DNA from: Cymbidium sinense
Taxonomy: Eukaryota > Streptophyta > Magnoliopsida > Asparagales > Orchidaceae
Length of the DNA: 64,000 nt
Reading direction: 5' to 3'
Assembly (NCBI GenBank): GCA_021442155.1
Contig: CM038215.1
Span: 212,778,982 to 212,842,981, forward strand
In this document: one piece after another, positions 34,001 through 48,199 of the stretch
How the letters are laid out: every line of letters begins with the position of its first letter
How positions within the stretch are numbered: position 1 is the first letter of the stretch
The notes under the pieces: generated by a model
Told to the model about the DNA's origin: nothing
What the model saw: only the letters and a program-made list of their open reading frames with translations
Databases searched by the model: none
Translations under genes and position numbers: made by a program

Positions 34001-37000
34001 ATGTCAAACCCGACCACTTCAATAAGTATCCCCTAAGATCTGCGTGATGTCTTTACGACTCCAAATTAAAACACCACAGAAAGATTGCCTCAAACCTAGT
34101 ATGAAGCAAGTTTTCTTAGCTACCCTTAGCCCAAATAGATTTAGACCCATTTCACATTGAGTCTAAAAGACCTGTGAGTCACCTAGACTACTTTTAAGGT
34201 ATTTAAGGAAGGTAGCCAAGCTCCTTTAATGAAAACCATCTATGGATCAACTTGGATCCATGTATATTCATTCAATGATCTTTCTAACAACTCCTCATCC
34301 CTTGCATCCTTATCTAACTAGAACTCACCTTCAGTTAATAGTAAACTATGCTTAACCATGGGTTGAGCTTGGGGTTTACTAAAATCAATAAATAAGCCTT
34401 CAATTGCCTCAATAAAGGGTTAAACACCATCTCTTGAGCACTACAAGAAAAACTGAAATAATTCTGTATCTCTTAAACCATTCAATTGATCTTGAGACCA
34501 ACTTACCATCATGACTCACAAAAAATTGGTTCTTATGATGAACCATAGAGAGGCATACTAGAGAATAGATTTCAAGTTTATCTCAATCCATGAAAGAGAC
34601 AATGGCAAAACTAGTGGATTTAAGTTAATTAAAACCAATGATTATGACCAACCCTAGTTTAAAACTTTGCCATTTTCTTTGAAGCTTTAATTTGATTTAA
34701 CCAGTATGTATTAAAGCTTGAAATTGTTAGGGGTTGATGATTTATTAAGTATAGGATTTATGAAAAATCCAAAATCTTAAATACTTAGCCTAAATATAAT
34801 TTTAAAAATTTATTTATCCTTTATTTAAATTGCTCAGGTCACCTAGATATTTTAAAAGTTTATTAAATTCAAACCTAAGGTTTAAAACATAGATGCAAAC
34901 ATCTCATAAAAACTTTTAAATTAAAATAAAAAAAAAGAATTAAATTTTGAAAGCCACTATTTTACTACTTATAAATCAAAATAACCAATGAAAAATTATG
35001 AAAATTTAAGGAAATATTTAGGACATCAATTCAAGCTCACTAAAAGTTTATAATTTCTTAAACAAAAATAAATAAATTATGAATATTTTATAATGTTAAA
35101 TAATAATTTAAAATTTTAAAATAATAAATAAATTAAAAAATTATTATAAATTTAAGTAACATAAAAATAATTATCTATGCTTATTAAAAAATTTCATTAT
35201 TTTTTAACATAGAATAAAATAATTATAAAATTTTAAGATAAACAAGAAATTTTTCAAAAAAAAAATAATAAAAATGTATTAAAGATAACTACAAAAAAGT
35301 ACTATGATATTTAGTATCACAATTTGAGACTCATGTGAAAATTTCATAAATTTGAAGAATCAAATTATAATTTTTTAATTTTTTAAAATCATTTAACAAA
35401 TATTAAAATTTATAAATATTATAAATAGTTTACTAAATATCAAAATTGATGATTTCAATATTTTATGAATTTTTGTAAATTGGATAATGAACCTTTTATT
35501 GAGCTAAAATAAATAATTTAGTAAATAAAATGAATTATTAAAAATAAAAAAAATAATAATGAATCTCCAACTCAAAACATATTATAAACTAAAATAATTA
35601 CTTTTTTTAATTATCTAAGGTTTAATATTGAAGAAGTAAATTATTGGCATTATAATTTAATCAAATCAAAATAATTATTAATTATTAAAGATTATTAAAT
35701 AATCCAAATGCTTTTAAATAAAATTATTAAATTCATAAATTATATATAAAGTAAATTTATAATAACTTTGAACATTTAACCTAATTAAGTAAAGTGAAAA
35801 TGAGAGACAAGAATAAAATCATATTAGATAATATAAAATAATAAAAAGTGAAATGAAAATCAAGTAAAATAAATTAAGTTTTATAAATCTCAAAATAACT
35901 TGAAATCTTATTTATGTAAATATTAGTTGATATAAAAGAAATTTGTTATGATAAATAATTCATGATCATGGGTAGTTAGTAAGTGGCGTCTTAACCAAGT
36001 AGGGTCCACTATTTAGCATTACCCATGAGTATCAATTAATTTAGAATATTACATTAGAATCATAACTTTCATCATTTAAAGCCAAGAACATTTAATATGA
36101 TTCAAAATAACATATCAAATTTATATTCACTGGTTAATTATTTCAACTACTATTTATCATATTAATACATATGTATGACAGGTAGCACTTTGGATTTGAT
36201 TGCAACCTATTAAATTCTATAATTGATCTAAGTTATGGTTAAGTAATTTTTATTATTAGATAAATATGATTTAATAATAAATTATTTAATCATAATTTAA
36301 ATCTTATATGACCAATTGATGATACTTAGATAACCTAAAACTAATTACTTTATTTCCAATAAAATAAATACAAAGTGATAAACCATATGCTAATTGAGTT
36401 ATCTATTTGACTTAGCTTGGTAAGTAAAGGTCATATAAGGTTTTCCTTATACACTAACTCACATAATTATGTGTCATGACAGTTCACAACTTGTAGTCAC
36501 TAGCATATGGAGGTTTTAGCTAGGTCTCTTTGTATATGCTACCATCTTGGGTATTTGGGATGAGATTGAGAGTACAACTAGAATTATTTTGCTTTAATTG
36601 ATTGTACAAATTATAAAGTGCTGCTCCACACTATGCATGAATCACAATAAAGCCTCATCCTCTTTTTTATTCTTACTTAATACCTTATTTCCTATTGTTA
36701 ATCATGCCTTAAACTATATTCTTTGTTATATAACCCATCCATATATTTATGATGCAAGATATTACACCCATTTAAGGTTACTTCCAAATTAATGGTATTC
36801 TTTTGTATGCATCACCAATTAAGTCTAATTTTAACCAAAATTTTTATAATAATTAGAAGATAACTATGAATTTCTTGTCAAATCATATCTTCATGAATTT
36901 CATATTGAGATCAATCTTATTGATTTGATTGGAATTTTCTCTCTATGTACTTACTGAAGGTCCCTAAATTTGTGCCATTAAATGATTTTGTCAACACTTT

Positions 37001-39480
37001 AATTGGCTTAACATCAAAATTATCCTTAATTAAATCTTTTATTTTAATCATATTATTAGTCTAATTTTTTTATCTTTAAATGGTTACTATATTCAAACAT
37101 CCTACATCCATTTTATCAAAACTAATGATTTGGAAGACTAAATCTCTCTTTCTCTATCTCTATCTCTATCTCTGGTGACTTAATATATACTTACACAAAC
37201 CAAATTTAACATAACCAATGTTTTTTTTGCAACATAATATTGCATTCATAAAATGTCATATAACTTAAGTCTTATACATATTATTGAATTTATTTTAGCA
37301 TCTAATTTTTCTAAAGAAAATTTGAGTACATTACTTATGGATCACTACCCCCACTTATTCTCCTATGCTAACTTTCATCGTCAACTCTCACCACACCGAG
37401 ACTTCTTATCCTTCTAAAAATATATCTACATATACATACATGTAGAGGTGGCTTTTAAAGATCTCAGAGGTTGTGCATATAATTGATCATTGTTAGGATT
37501 GAAATTAAAAGATGAACAACTAATATGAAAATGACTTCATAAAATAAAAATATTTTAATTTCTTGGTCTTCAAATGCAAGATTTATGCAAATTAGTAACC
37601 ATAGAAGGCTAGCAATCTAAAAAGAAAAAAAAAATCAAATTGTCTAAAAAAATTATTTTTTTACCTATAATTATAATTATCAGTTTCAATAAGTGTTTTT
37701 AAAATATCTTAGAATATATTTTAAAGTACTAACTATATAGATTTAAATAAACTATTGGTCAAAAAATAAAAAATATTAAGATATGAAATTTATTATTATT
37801 ATAGGCCTTTGTTAAAGTTTATTGGCTAATACTATCATGTGTCTCGAGCGAACTCATTGTGCCCTCTTCGTAATAAAACTAAAAGTTTAACAAACAAAAG
37901 TAATTATTATTGAGTCTTTGTAAGCCATTATATGTTTCACAAACCCCTTTATGAGGCCTCCATAATGTTTATCAAGTACTTATAAACTTAAAATTTAACG
38001 TTTTGAATATGATGAATTCAATACATTTTTTCATGCATTTATGACCAAAAATAAATTATTTTAAGAGCAAACGTCCATGTAATTTATTCATATTTTGAGA
38101 CTACTTGAAACCCACTAGAAATTTCTAAGCTTTCACTTGTGAAAAGTTTTTTGCCCTTTAAAAAAATTATAAGAAAGAAAAAAAGCTTAATTGTTATTAT
38201 AATTAGTCTTCAATTTCTAATTATTCATGTTCATAATCTTCACATAGTAAAATATTTTCATGTAATATTATTTTGCTCTAAATTTAATTTTCATACTAAT
38301 CTTATAATATTGCTCAATAATTTCTATGGTAAGACTTAAAAATAGTATACTTGCTCATGATAAAGGTGAAGAGTATGATTCCTCTAAAGGAAAAGAGATT
38401 GTTAAAAGCTTCTCCATCTACGTTAGGCAAAGAGTGTTGTAAGATTTCTAGGAATCTTTGATGACATACTACACCAATATTTTCATTGTAAACTAACAAA
38501 GCCAAACAAATCTATAACTTAAAAAATTCTAGTTGATTATATTGTGTTTATTTATTTCTCTTATTTTAATCATCTTTTTGCTATTTGTTTTTTTTTTAAA
38601 TTAAGTGGTTAACCAATCTGAGATTTAAAATACCCAAATCAACCCCTTTTGGGACATGTGTAAATTATCAAGAAAACACATATTTTGGCTAATTAGTTAG
38701 AAATAAGGTTAGATTGATTAAAAAATGTTGTCAAATAACATGTGTAGAATTTGAGTAGAACTTAGCAATTGTTGTTAACTTGAATGAAGCCATTTAAATC
38801 ATATTGAAATTTACTTATTTTAGAAACATTAGTCTAATGATTATTAAGAGAGATTTTCTCAACGGAATTATTGAGTAAGATGAATTCATAAAATAGCCTG
38901 AAACATTTGAGAATGTGTATCATCATGATCTAACATTCATCTTTTCAAACTTGTTTAGTCTATAGTCATCTACTTATAAAATACATGTAATTAATATGGG
39001 CATTACTTAATCTTTTTAAAACCTGATTGACTTCTCTAATTATTTACCAAATACACATAGTTAAATTATGAACCAAATTAAAGACTCAAACCCTTTTTGA
39101 CCACCACTAATAAAATAAAAAATTAAGGTTAGATTAGAAATATTGATTCTTTATTTGGTTTAATTGATATCATAAAATCAAGTTAAATCTTTGCATAATT
39201 AAAATGTTGTATTGACTTATCTTAAGTTTGATGCACCACATCACATAAATAAATGAACCAATCTCAAGAGCTTAAATAAGGACATCAACTTTTTATTCTT
39301 ATTTTCTATTATTAAGTACAGTATTATAGTATTATAATATGTGTTTTTATGACATTTGTATGCTTTAAAATTAATGTTCTGAATTTCAAAATTTAAAATT
39401 TTAATTTCAAGTTATAAAAGAGAATTTATGGAGTGAAATGCCATTTAAATTCAAACGAGAGGTATCAACATAAAAATCTA
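34001..39480. other. Intergenic, very AT-rich, no gene seen
   Basis: About 5.5 kb with no recognisable protein on either strand. Very low GC at 34.7-36.2 kb, a (TCTCTA)n-like run at about 37143-37175, and scattered short open frames without family resemblance. A CACTA-like word at 34439 has no partner. Confidence 0.55.
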
Positions 39481-39849
39481 ACTTTCTCATGAATGGTCAT
39501 GTAGACCCCTCCATTTTGCATGGAGGTAACCATTTCATTGATCACTTTGAAGATACAAGTAATCCAAAAGAATAAAAAGAAGGGAGTTACAAGGATCTAA
39601 CTCTAGTGTATGGTAAGTCTAAGTTATCACTATGAATAAAAAAAGTGAGATCAATATCAATTGAGGTCTTGGTGAGGAATACTTAAGAGTGAGCTCCACT
39701 TTAGAAAAAGTTAGGAGGGCAGTTTCTCTCTCTCCAAATATGTGAGAAGTTAATCTTTAGACCAACAAGTATGTGCTTCAAATTCTTAAGCTCATTAATA
39801 GTGTACCAAGGTGATTGATAATCAACCTACAATAGAAGTTGAATAAACA

Positions 39850-40100
39850 CTATGGAGTCGATTCAATCCAATATATTACAGCTTTGGAAGAGGCAATCTT
39901 TATTGTAGTAAGGCAAACCTTCAATTCATCTTGAGGGGAGATAGCATTGGAAGGCATATTGGGAAATGAAAATGCAAGTGACCTTTGCAATTGAAATATA
40001 TTATGAAATAGGTGAACTAGTGTCCCTATACAGGTTGGAAATGGGCTCATTTTCAATTCAATGGTCAAACTAGAAGTCAACTTTACCATCACCAATCTCC
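39850..40100 (-). pseudogene. L1 C-terminal RNase H
   Basis: The minus-strand sequence follows the RVT_3 type RNase H of plant L1s: an acidic substrate-facing start corresponding to VNTDGS near 40080, a CFAFPL-like centre, an E-L-K-V-C-L helix and an ending like VIYWIESTP (family LWLESDS). The aspartates of the first motif are not clearly retained. Confidence 0.6.
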
Positions 40101-40599
40101 CAATATTATATCTTTAGCCTCGTTCTATGTGATAGCATGAGTTGCCGTGTTATGGGAATCATTCTCTCAAGTAAGCAAATAATGGGTGTTTATTGGAAAT
40201 ATCTTTGCATAAACCTTCGACCTAAAGGTGGATTTTTCTTTGAACTAAATCCAAAGCCTTATGACATTGCATTTGATGTTGTCTGGTAAGGTTTTGAATC
40301 CTAAACCACCATCATTTGTTGGTTTACTAATTTTTTCTAGCTTGTTCAGTAAATAAATGTACTCTTGTGACTCCAAATGAACATATTGAACATCCTCTCA
40401 ATCTTGATTTGAATGTTTTGGGAATTGTAGGACTTGTGCAGTATAGAGTGGGATTGAGTTGAAGATGCTTTGATCAAAGTGGTTCTACCTCCAAATGAAA
40501 GGAAGGAGTTCCCCTAAGAATTTAGTTTTCTTTGAACCTTATCAATGAAGTCATTGAAAAGGGAGGAGGTGATCTTGCCTTTGTATAGTTTGATGTCTT

Positions 40600-41700
40600 G
40601 ATAGGAGAATGAGATAGTGGAGTGGGCAAAGCCAATCTCCTCCTAAATTTAATTAATTTGAGATGGTTTAATTAGCTTTTCTATCATAAAAAAATATATT
40701 TGTTAGTGCTTAAATCCATACTTGAGAGTTTTGTGAATTCTTTGAAGATGGTTAGTGATTTCTGATAGCCTTTTTTGCTTCCATTACAAAAGAGTAATAA
40801 ATCATCCACAAAATCTAAGTGTGTGATATTTAGATTGCTCCTTATGTGGAAATTGATGTCTTTTTTAGGCCTCAACATTGAGCTTCATAGAGAGGAAGTT
40901 TAAGGCTAGGATGAAAAGAGTGGGAGAAAGGGGGTCTCCTTGTTTAACACCTCTGCTAGCTTTAAAGTACCCATAAGTTTGACCATTAATGAGAATTAGT
41001 GGTGGCTATTCTCCAAAGTTTATTGAATTAGTGAATGCATTGGAAAACCCTCTAACCTTAAGAGCATGTAAAATGAAATCTCCACTAATTATATCAAATG
41101 CTTTCTTAATGTCAATTTTGAAGATCACATTCCCACTCCCTATCTTATCAATATCCACGACCATCTTTTGAGCAAGTAGAATGTTAGTAATGTTTCTACC
41201 CTTCACAAAGGTGGCATAGTTAGGAGAAATGAGGATAGGTAGCATCTTTTGAAGCCTGTTAGCAATGATTTTGCTAATAAATTTGTTGAGAGCTGGGGTG
41301 ACGTAGATTGGTCTATATTTATCCCAAGAGTATGTCGTGTTATCTTTGGGAATGAGGACAATAGAAGAAGTTGTGAAGAAGTTATGTACATCCTTTTCAT
41401 TTAAGAAGCTCTGGATAGCATTAATGGTGCCCCTTTAATGATATTTCAGGCATTTTGGTAAAAGAGAGTTGAGAAGCCATCAGGCCCAACCATTTTGTAT
41501 CCATCCATGGAATTGAGAGCATTCAAAATATCATTTTTCAAGGGGATGAAGGTTAACTCCTCATTGTTTATATGGTCTATGTCTTTCTCAAATATGGTAT
41601 AAGAAAATTAAGAACCTTGGAAGTAATACGGTTGGTGAGTAGATTTGAAAAGACATTCACCCAATCATCTCTAATATGGTCTTGATTGAAAATCTAGTTG
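40600..41700 (-). pseudogene. L1 reverse transcriptase
   Basis: The minus strand at 41006-41245 reads NYATFVKGRNITNILLAQKMV and IFKIDIKKAFDIISGDFI, the palm start with its first aspartate (family KIDLxKAYDxVxW). At 40684-40878 it reads THLDFVDDLLLFCNGSKK, where the family box is FADDLLLF. The alanine is valine but both aspartates persist. [15 protein letters not shown] sequence lies between them near 40890-40950. Confidence 0.88.
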
Positions 41701-41949
41701 CATGTTGAGTCTTTTATCTTGGTAATGAGTTTCCTTTCTCTTTTCCTTTTTATGCAAGCGTAGAAGTACCTAAAATTTCTATTTCCATGGACAAAATTAT
41801 TGGAAGAAGCTTTTTATCTTAAGAGGTCCTCTTATCTATCAATGTAAGATTGCAATTCAGTTTAATGTTGTTCCAATTGGGATTTTAGATCCTTGATATC
41901 AACAAGTTCCCTAGTGGAGATGACTTATTCTAGGTGGTTAATTTTTCTT

Positions 41950-42840
41950 TCAATTGAATTAATGAGATGGTGGATATTGCTAAAAAACCTTCTCGTTCCA
42001 TTTTTTGATGCTAAAATGGTTTCATTGTGAAATAACCATAGATTAATCCATGAGATATCATTCTCAGCAGAATGCCATGGCTTCAAAATGTAGTTTTCAA
42101 AATCAAGGTGTAGAGTTCACATGTTAAGAAACTTGAAGAGATGATAATTTGGTTTGGGAATGATGTGGAAGTTTGCAAGCAGAGGAGAGTGATTTGATGC
42201 AATCATGGAGAGGTGCCTCACTTCAGTGGAACTATAATGAGACATCCATTTAGAGTTGATGAGAATCTTGTCTAATATTTTAAAGACTTTTCTTCTTCTC
42301 CAAGTGTAAGGGGAACCGATGTTGTAACCAACATCATACAGATTGGCTTCTACTATATATTTAGCAAATTTAAGGATAGAAAGGTTTGGATTTCACCACC
42401 TTTCTTCTCAAGCGGACTAGAAATCATGTTCATGTGCCCACAACCATCCAAGGGCAAGAGAGGTTGGAACTAATTAGCTTCATTGTAGTCCAAAGCTCTC
42501 TCCTTGAGTTTTTGCTATAGACATCATAAATAATAGTGGCATGAAGGTCCACGTTAATGTTATGGATGAGAAAATGGAGATATTGGGTGATGTCAACAAG
42601 AATTTGGATTTAAAGACTGGGCTTTCAAAAGAAGCAAATCTTGTTGCTCTTATTTGGATGGATGTTGAAGAGTGGAAATTTTCTCTTGATTTTGGAATTG
42701 CTTTCAATACTGACCATTACTTCAAGTATGGAAAATATCTCAAGTTTGTTGTAACATGCAAGGCTCTTTAATTTGTTAGAGGCATTGGCCTTATTAATGC
42801 CTCTAATGTTTTGAATGATGAAGGAAAACATAGTAAGGGT
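41950..42840 (-). pseudogene. L1 APE-type endonuclease
   Basis: The domain starts near 42831 with FIIQNIRGINKANASNKLKSL and ILEVMV. The family reads WNIRGLN then a GLxETRV block, whose glutamate is retained. Middle and C-terminal pieces continue to about 41950 with frameshifts. Confidence 0.82.
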
Positions 42841-42999
42841 TTACTAAGCCACCTTCTATAAGGCCCCTCCCCTTTGGTTGATCCAATTCTTGGTGACTAT
42901 AGGCTAGTAGATTCTTAAGTTCTTGAATACCTTTTTGGGCATTCTTCTTTATTTTATTATTTTTCATTCATTCATTGCATCATTAACCTAATCTTCATA

Positions 43000-44300
43000 A
43001 GGTCTTTCATCAAATGGTTCATCTTGAGGATTCATATTATCCTCCTCTTCATTAGCCTGTCGATACCCTTTGCATATGTGAAAACTCATTATTAGATTCT
43101 AGGATTTGAGATTACCCATTTCCATCTTCTTCTTGTGACAGAATTGATTCAACAGGTTCAGTGGGTTCATTGGATTCATTACTAATAATGAGTATTGGGT
43201 GGTGCTCAATCTGTTGGTCATCTTATAATAAAACATTGGGAGTTGATTGAGTGTTGTCATGTGATATTTCATTTAGGTTGACAGTTTAGGTTTGAATCTA
43301 GTATTCAAATCCATAGGTGGTTGCTTTATGTGTGGTTGTCCTAGATTTCTAGCAAAGATTTAGGTACTATTGTGAAAGGAATGTTGATTGTGGGTGTTTA
43401 TTTGGTCTCTGCTAAGTAATTTAGATGTTGTACCAGCCTATTTGTGTCTTTCAACAAATTGGACAATAGTTGGATGCTGCAATAAAGCTTTCCCAACTAA
43501 TTGATACTTGTTTCTATCAGGTATGGTGTCTCTCAATTTAGGGTGAGCAATATAGCATTTATCTAATCCATGGTCAAACATCCTGTATTTTCCACAATAC
43601 AATGGTTTTTTTTTCAATCTCCACTTTTGCCAATAACCATTTGATGATGTTCCAATCCATATTTCATCATTATAGTGAGCCGTGACATCCATTTCTACGA
43701 ATATGAGCAATTGAATGCCTTATTTTGTTGAAAGTGGGGTATCTAGCTTTAAAGGTCTCCCAAATGGCTCCAATATAGAAGAGTATTTGTTGGTTTAAGA
43801 GATGTAGTTTTAGTCTAGGTAGTTTAATCCAAATTGGAGAAATAGGAGGTTCAATCGTAGATCATAACATATCTCCCATTTAAGAGCCATACATTCCATT
43901 CCCCAACTAGCTTGAGCTCAACAATGTGTTTTTGAATAAAATTCATTTTAGGATGCTTATAGGTGAATTTTCTAATCATAGTGAACTTAAAAGGTTTAAC
44001 CAAATTCCATGTGTCAAATTCAGAAAGGATAATTGCAAGTTTTCTCCCTTACGGCTAGATTTTGTAATGAAACTAGAACCAATGCTTTCTAAGAAAGAGT
44101 CATGATAGCATTGCAGGAATAAGATGAGGTTGGAATTGAATGACACCTCAAAGGGGAGGGAGCCATCAACCACAACTCTAGCATATGCTAGTTGGTACAT
44201 AGAGACAAGTGAAACAAAGAAGACAACCAGGAAAGTGGAGGCTACACCAAGTAATAATGAAACAATAATAGGGGAGAAGAGAGGGACATAGTCGGAAGCA
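43000..44300 (-). pseudogene. L1 ORF1 remnant (DUF4283-like region and zinc knuckle)
   Basis: The minus-strand frame at 43438-43710 has VTAHYNDEIWIGTSSNGYWQ followed by LYCGKYRMFDHGLDKC. This is a worn CCHC knuckle, with the first C-x2-C reduced to one cysteine. The frame at 43976-44200 reads AYARVVVDGSLPFEVSF. Both fit the nucleic-acid-binding ORF1 protein of plant L1s. Confidence 0.65.
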
Positions 44301-44400
44301 GCATCCCTCTTTGTGTGAAGAAGTCCAAAGGATTCTTGAACCTCTTGATAAAATCAATGATTTTTGGCATGAAATTAGAGTGTTATTTCTCTAAGAGAAA

Positions 44401-45069
44401 AGCTTGATGTTATATTTATATACAATGAATTTTCTTTGTTGCATTTTCCAAACTTTTTTGGTGAGTAACAATAGTTATCTCATAATCCTATCTTATCTTT
44501 ACTTAAAAAAACTTCTTCACACTCTTTCTAAAAATTGACATCATTCCTTTAATTTCTACCTTTTCAAGTTAATTTATAAAGCTATAGAAAAGCTCTACAG
44601 CAAGAGATGGTGATCTTTATTTAGCCTATAGTTTCCCACTTCTATATGCCACACCCATTAGAAATTCCCCACCAACTTAAAACCACACTAAACATGTTAA
44701 TGCAACTCTTGAAAGTCGTTCTTACTATTGATGGCCTTCCTTTTTTTTTTTTTTTTTATTTCTTCTTAATTTTTTTGGACCTAAATGAGGGCACTCAAGT
44801 TTTGCCACCCTCTCTATCATATTAAACAAACTTATGAGAGCTCCACTCTCATTCCACTACTATTCCCAAAAAGACTTTAGTGCCTTGAGACACTTTAGTA
44901 ATAACAAATTGAAGCCTTTAAAGTCTTTAATCTTAAGGCTACACCAATATTTAGCATTAGAACAATCATTTTTTGTGATTCTTAGTTAAATAATATTAAA
45001 TGGTTTTCTCTGTTATATGATCTTAAAATGAGTTTTTAAATGAATGTCCTTATAAATAATATATATTTT
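44401..45069. other. Short spacer between two LINEs
   Basis: No gene seen; a T-run at about 44739-44757. Confidence 0.6.
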
Positions 45070-45106
45070 AAAGCAAAATAATAATTTCATTAATGTAGAA
45101 AAGAGA

Positions 45107-45650
45107 TTACAATAGTCTATCAAGGCCTCTAATGTAGGGAATGGTCAAACAATCTCCATGTATGAGTTTTCTTAATTGAGCATTGGGGGAGGAGGATACA
45201 AGTACTTGCATAGTAGATTCCCCATTTTGATCCAAGTAGTTTGCTGGTTGGTTGCCTTCATGGAGAATGTGAGTGATCACAATATTCTTATTCCTCATGA
45301 GTAATCTAATCTGCTTAATAAGGGGGATAGTATGCCACAATTCTATTTGGCCCAGGTTCAATATGTTGATGAGTTGCATTGAGCCATATCCAATCTAGAA
45401 ACTTAGTATTTTGAAATCAATAAGTAAGGATAAGGCAGCATTGAGAGCCAAAATTTCAGCATGGAGAGAAGACTGGGCCTTACAAGGAGAGGAGAAAAAT
45501 AATTGGCATTTTATATTAGGATCCGAAAGTAAGCCACCCATCACAGCAAAATTGTCCATTAATATTGATTTTGATAGTATCCTTTGGTGGTTTGATTTAG
45601 AAGCTTTCTTCCAGGTTGGCTTGGAGTGAGCTCGACATTGATCCTTTCAT
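45107..45650 (-). pseudogene. L1 RNase H
   Basis: The minus-strand frame at 45107-45379 ends the domain with ITHILHEGNQPANYLDQNG. The family reads HIYREGNQxADxLA, where the H and D are metal-site residues; here the last aspartate has become asparagine. The antisense region up to 45650 holds the domain's first half. Confidence 0.75.
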
Positions 45651-46599
45651 TTATCATCTTCGAAGAGTGGATTCAGCTTTAGGCAAGCAAATCTAATGGC
45701 TTTAACAATATAGTTAATAATATGCAATGTTGTTTTATTGGAGGAAGGTTGCTTGTTATCTTGTTTGGCTACATTTCATTCAAACCAAATGAACCAATAG
45801 GTGATGAAGGGAATAAAAGAATATGGTTGGTCAAATGTGCCAATGGCATGGTGCTATTTCTACCATGAGCTGCAATTAGATAAATTGTTCAAATGTTCTC
45901 ACTTTTGGTTTCATAAGTTCCTTTAGTAACCTAAAGATTTCAATGATAAAGTAGCAATTAGTGAGAATGTGCATTAAGATCTTCTCTTCCTTCCCATATA
46001 AATAACATTTAGAAGCAAATTTTAAACCTTGCAAGATATGATCCAGAGATTAGCATGTAAAAAATTCTTCAATAGAAAAAAGAAATAGAGGGAAGAAAGA
46101 ATCTATTCCATATAAGTTTCCCCTAAAGAGTCTTTTTCTTATTATCATCTAAGCTGCTAGCAATTGTTCAGGAGATTGTATCAATGATCTTATTATTCTT
46201 AATATTGAGTTGATTCTTTTATTGAGAATTGATTGGAATCTTGATGATATCATTGATTATGTCTCTAGGAAGTCTATCTTGTAGTTTGTCAATTCCCAAC
46301 CACTGTTAGTCTAGAAATATGTAACGTAGTCACAACCCATTCTAATATCTTTAAGATGTATTTCAGGCAACCAATGATCCAATAAGAAGTTGATCTTTCC
46401 TTCCTCCACATTTCACTAAATAAAGTCCTCAACTTTCTGTTTGCTCAATAACATACTCTTCCAGAGATTGGAATCTTTGCTACTCAGGTTGATTAAAGCT
46501 GGGTGATGCTTGTTGCAGTATTTACCATAAAGATAGGATGCCTAAAGAGAGACCCCAGCCGTGAATCCAATTTTTGATCATATTGATTTTCATAGAATC

Positions 46600-48134
46600 T
46601 TGAAAAGATCTTATTCCAATTCCACCTTGTCTATAGGCTTGCACATCTTCTTCTAGCTAGTCTAGTAAATTGCTTTATTTCTACCACTCCAAAAGAACTT
46701 GTTGAAAAGTCTTTCAATTCTAAATTGCACACTCAAGAGCATATTAAAAGCTTGACTAATATAATGGGGAATCAAATTTAGGATACTTTTGATGAGTGTG
46801 ATCTTACCTCTAAAGAGCAATGAATTCTCCCATGAGTTAATATGATGTTGGATCTTATATATAATATCATCAAATAAGCTTGCCTTAAGACTTTCCATTA
46901 TAATATAAACACCCAAGAATTTGAGAAGAAGACCCTTTGAGAAACCGAATTTCTTCATTCCACTTGACCTTATTGGAATTACAATGTTTACTAAGAATGA
47001 GTTGGCACTTTTTTCTATTGAATTGAGACCAAATACCTTCTCAAATTTAGTAATGATATTCATAACCTTTCTAATAGATGTCTTTCTAGCATTGCATAAA
47101 GAAGGACATCATCAATAAAAGCAAGGTGAGAGATAATGGTTTTGCCTTTTGCCTTATAGTGAATTCAGGTTGTCTTCCTAGGCCAAATTTAATAATTTAG
47201 AGAAGTAATCAAAAGAAAAGATAACTAATGTTGGGGGAGAAAGGATCACCTTCTTTAATTCCTCTATGGGTTTGAAGATAGCTATGTGGTTCACCATTTA
47301 TTAAAATGGAGTACTTATAATTTAGAAGTGCCAAGATCATTTTGCCGATACCAGGGCCGACACCTTTAGCTTGGAGCATCCTTTGATTTAAGTTCCAATG
47401 GATTGTATCAAATGCTTCTTTATGTCCAATTTGATCACCACATTTTTCTCCCCACCTTTTTTTTGTTTAAGTCCAACACTAGTTCTTGAGGAAATTATCC
47501 ATTATATTCCTACCTTTGACAAAGGCATATTAATTAGCATTGATTAGGTGATGGAGATAAGGTTGGATTCTAGAAGTGATTATTTTACTAATAACTTTGC
47601 TCAACTGGTCAATTCTGCTTTGGGGCCACCCCTGACTTTGCTTAGGTAGTTGACCAAAAGGAAAGGTGTGGACAGTAGCTAGACAGATTGGCCTAAAATT
47701 ATCCCAGTAGATGGCATCCTTGTTCTTTGGAATGAGTGTGATTATCAAAGTCTTGAAGTAGATATGCATTAATTTTCTCTAAAAAAAGCTCTACTGGTTG
47801 GAACCATATAATCTTTAATAACATCCTAGGTGTTCTGATAGAAAATGGAAGTGAATCCATCAGGTCTAGCTACTTTGAAATCATTCATAGAGTATAAGGT
47901 TGCTTTGATCTTGAATTCTTTAGGTTTTGCCATTAAATTAAGACCACTTGTGTGCTGTCTCTTTTCCCTAAAGAGATCCTCTTTGAATAGATTATTTTGT
48001 ATGGAAGAGAACATAAATATATTCATGAAGTAATCAAGGAAATATATTGTAATTTCATCCTTATTGGTTATCCATATGTTAGAGCTATTCTTGATCATTG
48101 TGATTAGCTTTTGGTTCCTTCTCTTTTTATGCAA
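46600..48134 (-). pseudogene. L1 reverse transcriptase
   Basis: Three minus-strand pieces in domain order. 48134-47826 has SMNDFKVARPDGFTSIFYQNT (family KAPGPDGFTAxF). 47769-47530 has LIPKNKDAIYWDNFRPICL and a LSKVISKIITSRIQPYL block. 47063-46662 has FLGVYI, INSWENSLLFRGKITLIKS and FNKFFWSG, the RT C-terminal part. A 22-residue insertion-like stretch rich in Q and P interrupts the second piece (about 47600-47670). Confidence 0.87.
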
Positions 48135-48199
48135 CCTTGGAAGAAATGAGTGTTTCTATCACCTTCCACAAAATTATACATGGCATCCTTTTGTTTGAA

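Larger units (their letters stand above)
39490..44400 (-). mobile_element. L1-type LINE no. 1 with ORF1 and ORF2 remnants
   Basis: The minus-strand order is ORF1 with a zinc knuckle (about 44300-43000), APE endonuclease (42840-41950), RT (41700-40600), a zinc-rich linker and C-terminal RNase H (40100-39850). A short 3' UTR reaches about 39490. This is the structure of plant L1 elements. Every region has stops and frameshifts. No clean A-tail or target duplication is visible. Confidence 0.85.

Noticed and set aside
34439..34452. CACTACAAGAAAAA, the terminal sequence of CACTA (En/Spm) transposons
   Set aside because: Only one copy; no inverted partner and no 3-bp target duplication found in the window, so it may be chance or a lone remnant.
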